Source: Anthracocystis setariae
Taxonomy: Eukaryota; Basidiomycota; Ustilaginomycetes; Ustilaginales; Ustilaginaceae
Length of the DNA stretch: 64,000 bases
NCBI GenBank assembly: GCA_928724745.1
Contig: CAKMXJ010000008.1
Coordinates: 62,001-126,000, forward strand
Direction: 5' to 3'
This document shows, one piece after another, positions 58,535 through 64,000 of this stretch. The notes below the pieces were generated by a model. The model saw only the letters and a list, made by a program, of their open reading frames with translations, did not search any database and was not told the origin of the DNA. Both the position numbers and the translations under genes were made by a program. Position 1 is the stretch's first letter. Each line of letters begins with the position of its first letter.

Positions 58535-60676
58535 TTAGTACACCCTCATCCCACGTGTGTCATATGGCAGCAAAGCCAATGCGATCGGGCAGAGTAGGGT
58601 GATGCTGCCTGCCAGATACAGTACGTGTTTCGCCTGTTCCGCTGTTTGATCCCTATACAGTGGATCTGCCACCAAGGGCGCTACGATACTCGCCACGCGT
58701 CCCAACGTAGCCGCCAGTCCACTAGCTGTGCCCCTCACCTGTGATGGGTAGATCTCTGGAACAAACGCATACAAGATCGAGTTGAAGAAGCTCTGCAGCA
58801 TGTACTCTGCCGCCGATGCTAGAATATATCCAACTTGCGATGAAGTCAGAGTAAAGAAAAAGAACGTCGACGCCATCAGTGCCGACGATCCCACCATCGC
58901 CCATTGACGCCCGAGCTTGGGCACCTCGATCATCGCAGCGCCAAACCCGACCGCCAAGATGCCCGGCGAGTAGATCAGGATGTAATTGCGGTAGGTCGTG
59001 GCGATCGACGTGTCTTCGGCTGCACCCTTGGCACGCAGGATTTGCGGCAGGTAGAAACCTGCAAGTGTGAAGCCCCAGAAGTCGGCGATGAAGGTGATCC
59101 AGATGATCACCGTCACTCGCGCCATGGTTCGGTTTTGGAAGAGCGTTTTGGCGTTCAGAAACAGTGCCGCCATCTCTTTGGCTGTTTGCTTGGCTGTCTC
59201 CCACCGTCCCTTTCGTTTGCTCCCCGTACTCAACCCTCGCTGCGTCTCCTCTTCTTCTTCTTCTTCTTCCTCCTCCTCGTCATACTCCCTCCCCTCGTTC
59301 TGTGCGATCCGCCTCGCCGCCTCGCGAAAGTCATCCATGGTGAATAGCGGTTCCATCTTGCGTCCATTCGTCTCGTAGATCCGCTTCACCACCCGCAACG
59401 CCTCCTCGTCCTTGCCCCTCGCCAACAGATACTGCGGCGATTCGTGGAAGGTAAAGATGAAAAACCTCGCTACAAAGATCAACCACGTAATACATCCCAG
59501 TGTATACAGCGTGTAGCGCCAACCCATGTTGTTCTTCCTCGTACATGTCGCTGCCGAAGCACATGCATACCTCGGCACCAAGCCATACGCAATCCCCGAA
59601 CAAACCAACACTCCCAAAGGCTGAAACAACGACAGCGCCGCCACCAGAAACCTTCGATTGGTCGGTAGGAACTCCAACGTGATCGTCGCATCGATCGGGA
59701 TATTCCCGCCCACACCCAGCCCTATCATCGCCGCCAACACGCACAGCGTATCGAAACTGTTGGCACCGCCACTTGCAATGCCAAACACACTGGCGATCAA
59801 GGTGGTTAGGTAGAAACTCCACTTGCGCCCGACGACGTCCACGGCGAACCCAAACACGAACGCACCCACCGTCAGGCCCGTGCTGAAGGCGGTTTGGAGT
59901 GGACCCGTAGCGCCGTGGATCTGGTCGTCGAATTCGTACGCCACCTGTGTGACGATCAGTCCCAGAGCCTGCGCCCAGAGGAGGTCGATAAAGTAGCCGC
60001 AACCGCATAGGAACCAGATGCAGATCTGGTACTTTCCCATGCCCATCCGATCGAGCTCGGCCGAGATCAGCATGGATTTGTTCTCTGATAGCGTCTTGGT
60101 CGGGTCAAAGATCGAATCGAACGTCAGATCGTCCGGATGGTTCGTCAATTCATCCACAGTGCCTCCGGAAGGGGTCGACTCAGTACGGGTTCGGGTTCCC
60201 TGCGAAATGGTCTTGCCCGCCGTCTCGTCGTCCTGGAATACTTCCGTGGTGGACGGCTTTTGCGAGTTGGATCGCTTCATCTTGATCGAGTTGGATCTCC
60301 TCGCGCCGGCGGTAGGGGTGGAGGTTGGTTTGTGTTTGCGAGAATGCGATGACGCAGCCGACGATCGATGCGATAGGAACGGTCGACTGGCACCTCCGTC
60401 TTTGCCACGATCTAGATCTTCGTCGTCGTCGTCGTCGTCGTCGTCGTTTTCGTAGAAGTCGTCCGTGCTAGAATCGTAACCAGTGTTGCTTGTATTGATG
60501 GCTTTGGCTTTGCCGTGCCGAGTGTTTCTAGATTGCGATACAGAGGTGCGCGGGGTGGAGCTGTGCGATTGGTACCACGGTGGATCGGACGAGGCTCGAA
60601 GTGGTGCGGTGATGGTAGGCTCGGATGTTGGTGGTGGGGATGATGCTGCGGATGGTCGTGATGAAGAGGGAAGCAT
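58535..60676 (-). CDS. major facilitator superfamily transporter, SV2-like
   Basis: This gene encodes 713 residues. The first 205 are polar and disordered, with Asp/Glu runs near 80. Membrane segments start with QICIWFLCGCGYFIDLLWAQALGLI. Loop motifs include GFAVDVVGRKWSF after helix 2 and GVGGNIPIDATITLEFLPTNRR between helices 4 and 5. HESPQYLLARGKDEEAL lies after helix 6 and VPEIYPSQVRGTASG near helices 10-11. These resemble the SV2/sugar-porter branch, whose fungal members are little studied. The central loop has an 11-Glu run near 475 and a basic patch after it. It probably sits in the plasma or an organelle membrane; the substrate is not readable. The gene is divergent from the COQ11-COQ10 gene. 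Confidence 0.82.
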   Translation of the reverse strand: MLPSSSRPSAASSPPPTSEPTITAPLRASSDPPWYQSHSSTPRTSVSQSRNTRHGKAKAINTSNTGYDSSTDDFYENDDDDDDDDEDLDRGKDGGASRPFLSHRSSAASSHSRKHKPTSTPTAGARRSNSIKMKRSNSQKPSTTEVFQDDETAGKTISQGTRTRTESTPSGGTVDELTNHPDDLTFDSIFDPTKTLSENKSMLISAELDRMGMGKYQICIWFLCGCGYFIDLLWAQALGLIVTQVAYEFDDQIHGATGPLQTAFSTGLTVGAFVFGFAVDVVGRKWSFYLTTLIASVFGIASGGANSFDTLCVLAAMIGLGVGGNIPIDATITLEFLPTNRRFLVAALSLFQPLGVLVCSGIAYGLVPRYACASAATCTRKNNMGWRYTLYTLGCITWLIFVARFFIFTFHESPQYLLARGKDEEALRVVKRIYETNGRKMEPLFTMDDFREAARRIAQNEGREYDEEEEEEEEEEETQRGLSTGSKRKGRWETAKQTAKEMAALFLNAKTLFQNRTMARVTVIIWITFIADFWGFTLAGFYLPQILRAKGAAEDTSIATTYRNYILIYSPGILAVGFGAAMIEVPKLGRQWAMVGSSALMASTFFFFTLTSSQVGYILASAAEYMLQSFFNSILYAFVPEIYPSQVRGTASGLAATLGRVASIVAPLVADPLYRDQTAEQAKHVLYLAGSITLLCPIALALLPYDTRGMRVY

Positions 60677-62184
60677 CGCGGGAGGGATGGCAATGGCCGA
60701 GAAGGTAGATGGGCGAGATGGACGAGGGAAGGGTTCAATCGAACCGGTGAGACAGGTCGAACGAGTGAAGAGCAGACGGAGAGGTGCGTGTGTGAGTATG
60801 TTTACATTGGCTGAGAGACTTGTTTTGCGAAGCTCGACGCTTCAGAGTGCGTGGGTGTGGAACGAAACGAGAGCCATCGGCTAGGGAGAAGAGCGAGAGT
60901 GAGGAAACGGACCGATTCGAAAAATCTCGGCTATCAGGAAGCAACGACAGCGGAAGAGGAGGGATAGAGAGCGAGCAACGAGAGATAATGTCGCAGTAGA
61001 AGAACAAGTGAGACCAAAGAGGAGAACAAGTGAGACCAAGGAGGGATCGAGTAAGGAGGGAGAAAGAGAGAAAGCCGATGGAGAAGGGCGGCGGCGGCGG
61101 CGGCTGCTGTGGAGCAGTCGAGTTGTCCGGCGTCATTCACGCCTAATGCCAATCGAAGGCGGTACTATGTATGCAACGTCACCAGGCAATGCGGTCAGAA
61201 GCGTGATTGATGGATGGATTGATTGATTGATGGATGGACGGATTGATTGCATGCATATCCCGGAACGGCTTGTTGGCTGGGCTGTTGTTTTTCTGGATTG
61301 CATCACGACGACGACCAACAGAGGCTTGCTGGGCGAAATGAGAGATGCAGCATGGCAAACAAGTCAGTCAGTCAGTCAGTCCGTCAACAACGGCTGACGT
61401 ACGCACAAATTCATGCATACCACTCACTGATCGTAAAAAAATGGCTCGGCTTCCATATTAGAGTGGTGACAACCTCCAACAAGATACAGTGCGCTATATG
61501 CGGGTCGTCTATGGCTGGTTGGACTGCCTCGAGTGGACGACGTAACCCTGAAATGTGAATTGTGGCTTAGAATGAGGCAGGCAGGCAGGCAGGCAGGCAG
61601 GCAATCAACAGAAATCGACAGAAAAGCAAGATGGTATTGAATGTCGATGAGTGAGGGAGGAGTGCTGTCGATGGTCGAGTGCATGCTAAGCGAGAATCAA
61701 GCGAAAGCGGCGCAATGCTGTACTGTATATGCAACATGGACGCGCGACAAAGCAATGTGAATGCCATGGAATCTCAACTCTTGGCTGTTGCTTGACGGAG
61801 GATACTGTATCGGTTGATTATCCATCCATCATCAGAGGTCAACAAACGATATGCTTTGTGTCTAGCCAGCCAGCCAGCATTGCTATCTAATACTACTGTA
61901 GCTATAGCACTGTATTAGCTGGCAGGTGATCTCGAATGCTTTATATATTTTACATGTACACCTGCTCTGATCGATGAATTACTAAAGTTAATGTCAGCTG
62001 CAGGGTCCATCGTCAAGTGGCGGTCAAGATCGGCTTGGCTAAGGCTAATAATGTGGGATTTGGCAGTTGGATTATGTAACGCTTATACTCACATTGTCAC
62101 TAAAGAAAAGCCTGAAGCCGCTCCACATTCAATTCGCTCGTCCTCCTCCTTCCTCTCTGTATCTCATCAGCACGCAGCCTCAAG
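60677..62184. other. divergent spacer with tetranucleotide repeats
   Basis: These 1.5 kb lie between the starts of the MFS gene (minus) and the COQ11-COQ10 gene (plus). GGC trinucleotides occur at 61090-61105, TTGA/TGGA tetramers at 61205-61250, a GTCA run at 61363-61382, a GGCA run at 61577-61602 and several TACTGTA words (61720, 61806, 61893). No gene is called. Confidence 0.55.
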
Positions 62185-64000
62185 ATGCAGCATACGCTCC
62201 TGGTCGTGGGTGGTGCTGGCTTCCTCGGTAGTGCCATCTCCAAAGCGGCGCTAGCAAAGGGTTGGAAGGTGCTTTCCATATCGCCCTCGGCAACTCCCTA
62301 TCAATCGCCTGCAGGTCATCGACCCGCATGGTCGTCAAGCCCTAACATCGAATGGCACGCTGCCGATGCACTCGACCCTTCCACCTACGCGCATCTCGCC
62401 GACAGAGCCACCGCAGTCGTACACACCGTGGGCATCCTGCTTGAATCCGATTACAAGTCCAAGTCGTCCTCAGCCTCCCCACTACGCAATGCCATCGCTG
62501 GCGTCGCCAAAGGCTGGGGCTTGCATTTGCCTCCATCTGGAACCGAATCGAATCCTCTTCATGATGCCAAGTATCCAGGCGATGGTGGTGTAGCTTCTTC
62601 GTCGTCGTCATCGTCGTCGTCGTTGTCGAGGTCGAATCAACGCTTCAGCTACGAACGCATGAACCGCGACAGCGCCATCGCTGTAGCCCATACGTTTCTC
62701 TCGTCCCTCCGACATCGCTCCTTGCATCCGGCTCAAGGCTCGAGCTCGTCCCTGCTGCCAGCCCCATTCGTGTATATTTCCGCTGAGGATCTCTTCCGTC
62801 CTATCGTCGATGCAAGGTACATCAAGACCAAGCGTCAGGCAGAGTCGGCCATCGCTCGACTCGCCGCTCACCATCATGCGCCTCGTCCGCACACGTCTGG
62901 TCCAGACGGAGCCGATGCCATCCTCGACGCAGACGGTGCAGGTCTCGAAGCCGAGCTGCGTGAACATTCGCAAACATCCAATACACAGTCGTCGGCGTCC
63001 AGCACCGAGCTGGTTCGACCGGTGTTCTTGCGGCCGGGCTTGATGTATCACCCACACACGCGGCCCGCATCAACATTGCCCGCTGCAATCCTGGAGGCGT
63101 CAGCAGCATTGCACCGCTCACCGCCGCTGCCGCTGCCCATTCCAACACCGGCGCAGCTGATCGAGCGACTCGGTGGAGGTAGTAGCGCCTCGCAGTCGGT
63201 TTCCAGGCTGCTGACGACGCCGCCGCTGCACATCGACACGGTGGCCAAAGCGGTGTGTGGCGCGATCGAGGATGCAAACGTGTTTGGACCGGTCGACGTT
63301 TACGGCATTCGAAAGCTTGCGGGTTGGAAAGATGACGCTTCGCTTCATGGCAGTGTCAAGGCCGAAGCTGTGGTCGGATGGGGAGCTGCTTCGCCCAGTT
63401 CGGCGTCCCATCCGCTTTCGTCAAATCCTAGACCTCACACCACGCGCCATACTCCTGCAGCAGTAGCGTCGGCGGCGGGTCAGCACAGGACGTTTTTCAG
63501 TCTGCCCGATCTAGGCAAGCTTGCATCGAGTGCTCTCCCCGGAAGCGCCAAGCGCAACGATGGCGGCAAGTCGTACCAGGATGCGCACGGCAGGACGGTG
63601 TATGAGACGTCCAAGGTGCTGTCGCATTCGAGGCAGACGTTGTTCGAGGTGGTTGCAGATATCGATTCGTACAAGCAATTTGTGCCGTACTGTCAAGATT
63701 CGCGTGTAATCCGTTGCTCCGCACAATCGGCATCGCCACCATCGACGATATTCGCAGACCTTACCGTGGGATTTGGTAAACTCAGCGAAACTTACACGTC
63801 CAAAGTGATCATGGTGCACAAGGACAACACGAGCAGCGTAACGGCCGAGGCGGTGCAGCCAAATCCCGTGTTTAGCTTTCTATCGACTAATTGGACTTTC
63901 CGCGATGTCGGCGAGGGAACGACGCTCGTCGAGTTCAGTCTGGTGTATGCGTTTAGGAATCCAGTGTACGGCGCGGTCGCAGGAGGCGTGTTTGAACAGA
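62185..64000 (+). CDS. COQ11-COQ10 fusion protein, coenzyme Q (3' end beyond window)
   Basis: From the ATG at 62185 the frame stays open to the window end (605 codons), so the gene is partial. The first part is an atypical short-chain dehydrogenase/reductase like Coq11: TLLVVGGAGFLGSAISKAAL near residues 4-23, AVVHTVGILLESDY near 85, RFSYERMNRDSA near 160, and VRPVFLRPGLMYHP near 285. From about residue 470 a START-like Coq10 domain begins (VYETSKVLSHSRQTLFEVVADIDSYKQFVPYC), with FADLTVGFGKLSETYTSKV and the start of TLVEFSLVYAFRNPVY. Coq10 binds coenzyme Q and is needed for its function; Coq11 belongs to or modulates the CoQ synthome. A fused form is known from Ustilago. I see no clear mitochondrial presequence before the Rossmann motif; a missed 5' exon is possible. 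Confidence 0.88.
   Translation, partial: MQHTLLVVGGAGFLGSAISKAALAKGWKVLSISPSATPYQSPAGHRPAWSSSPNIEWHAADALDPSTYAHLADRATAVVHTVGILLESDYKSKSSSASPLRNAIAGVAKGWGLHLPPSGTESNPLHDAKYPGDGGVASSSSSSSSSLSRSNQRFSYERMNRDSAIAVAHTFLSSLRHRSLHPAQGSSSSLLPAPFVYISAEDLFRPIVDARYIKTKRQAESAIARLAAHHHAPRPHTSGPDGADAILDADGAGLEAELREHSQTSNTQSSASSTELVRPVFLRPGLMYHPHTRPASTLPAAILEASAALHRSPPLPLPIPTPAQLIERLGGGSSASQSVSRLLTTPPLHIDTVAKAVCGAIEDANVFGPVDVYGIRKLAGWKDDASLHGSVKAEAVVGWGAASPSSASHPLSSNPRPHTTRHTPAAVASAAGQHRTFFSLPDLGKLASSALPGSAKRNDGGKSYQDAHGRTVYETSKVLSHSRQTLFEVVADIDSYKQFVPYCQDSRVIRCSAQSASPPSTIFADLTVGFGKLSETYTSKVIMVHKDNTSSVTAEAVQPNPVFSFLSTNWTFRDVGEGTTLVEFSLVYAFRNPVYGAVAGGVFEQ

Overview
The window is nuclear DNA from a basidiomycete fungus, most likely a smut-type Ustilaginomycotina (Ustilago/Sporisorium/Pseudozyma-like). 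This rests on compact, mostly intronless GC-rich genes with short spacers, homopolymer and microsatellite runs between genes, a typical fungal gene set, and a COQ11-COQ10 fusion of the kind known from Ustilago. The species is an inference. No marker is diagnostic, and names rest on motifs read by eye, not on searches.

Layout. 0.4-11.5 kb: a secreted DUF1996 protein, the F-box/WD40 protein Cdc4, tRNA pseudouridine synthase Pus1 and a TPR/J-domain co-chaperone. 11.6-18.1 kb: a three-gene quinate-use cluster made of 3-dehydroshikimate dehydratase, quinate/shikimate dehydrogenase and a quinate permease. Together these import quinate and carry it toward protocatechuate. 18.5-34.5 kb: Rtf1 (Paf1 complex), a Doa4/USP8-type deubiquitinase, an aldehyde dehydrogenase, a decayed 3' piece of a polysaccharide deacetylase gene, Vam7 (vacuolar SNARE), Arp2 (actin nucleation) and Cog3 (Golgi tethering). 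34.8-37.2 kb: a row of three perfect hairpins, a small two-exon membrane protein gene and a four-exon PCNA gene with a loop insertion that looks like a nuclear localisation signal.

38.3-47.5 kb is the accessory region. A roughly 1 kb non-autonomous DNA element (15-bp terminal inverted repeats, 3-bp ATT target duplication, GACGC-rich ends) was split by an 8,162-bp Ty3/Gypsy chromovirus on the minus strand. The two 361-bp LTRs are identical and flanked by a 5-bp duplication, so the insertion is young. Besides one gag-pro-pol ORF with a C-terminal chromodomain, the retroelement carries a second gene on the opposite strand. That gene has its own TATA box, a 7-nt first exon, a good 77-nt intron and a 602-residue Cys-rich, Pro/Arg-rich product. 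A primer-binding candidate next to the 5' LTR can pair with a site inside the LTR, which suggests Tf1-like self-priming. This element is the best candidate for an undescribed system in the window.

48.8-64 kb: a Zn2Cys6 transcription factor, a Saf1-like F-box/RCC1 protein, an arrestin-like protein, an SV2-like major facilitator and, cut by the window edge, the COQ11-COQ10 fusion gene for coenzyme Q biosynthesis and function. I saw no convincing tRNA or rRNA gene and no CRISPR array.
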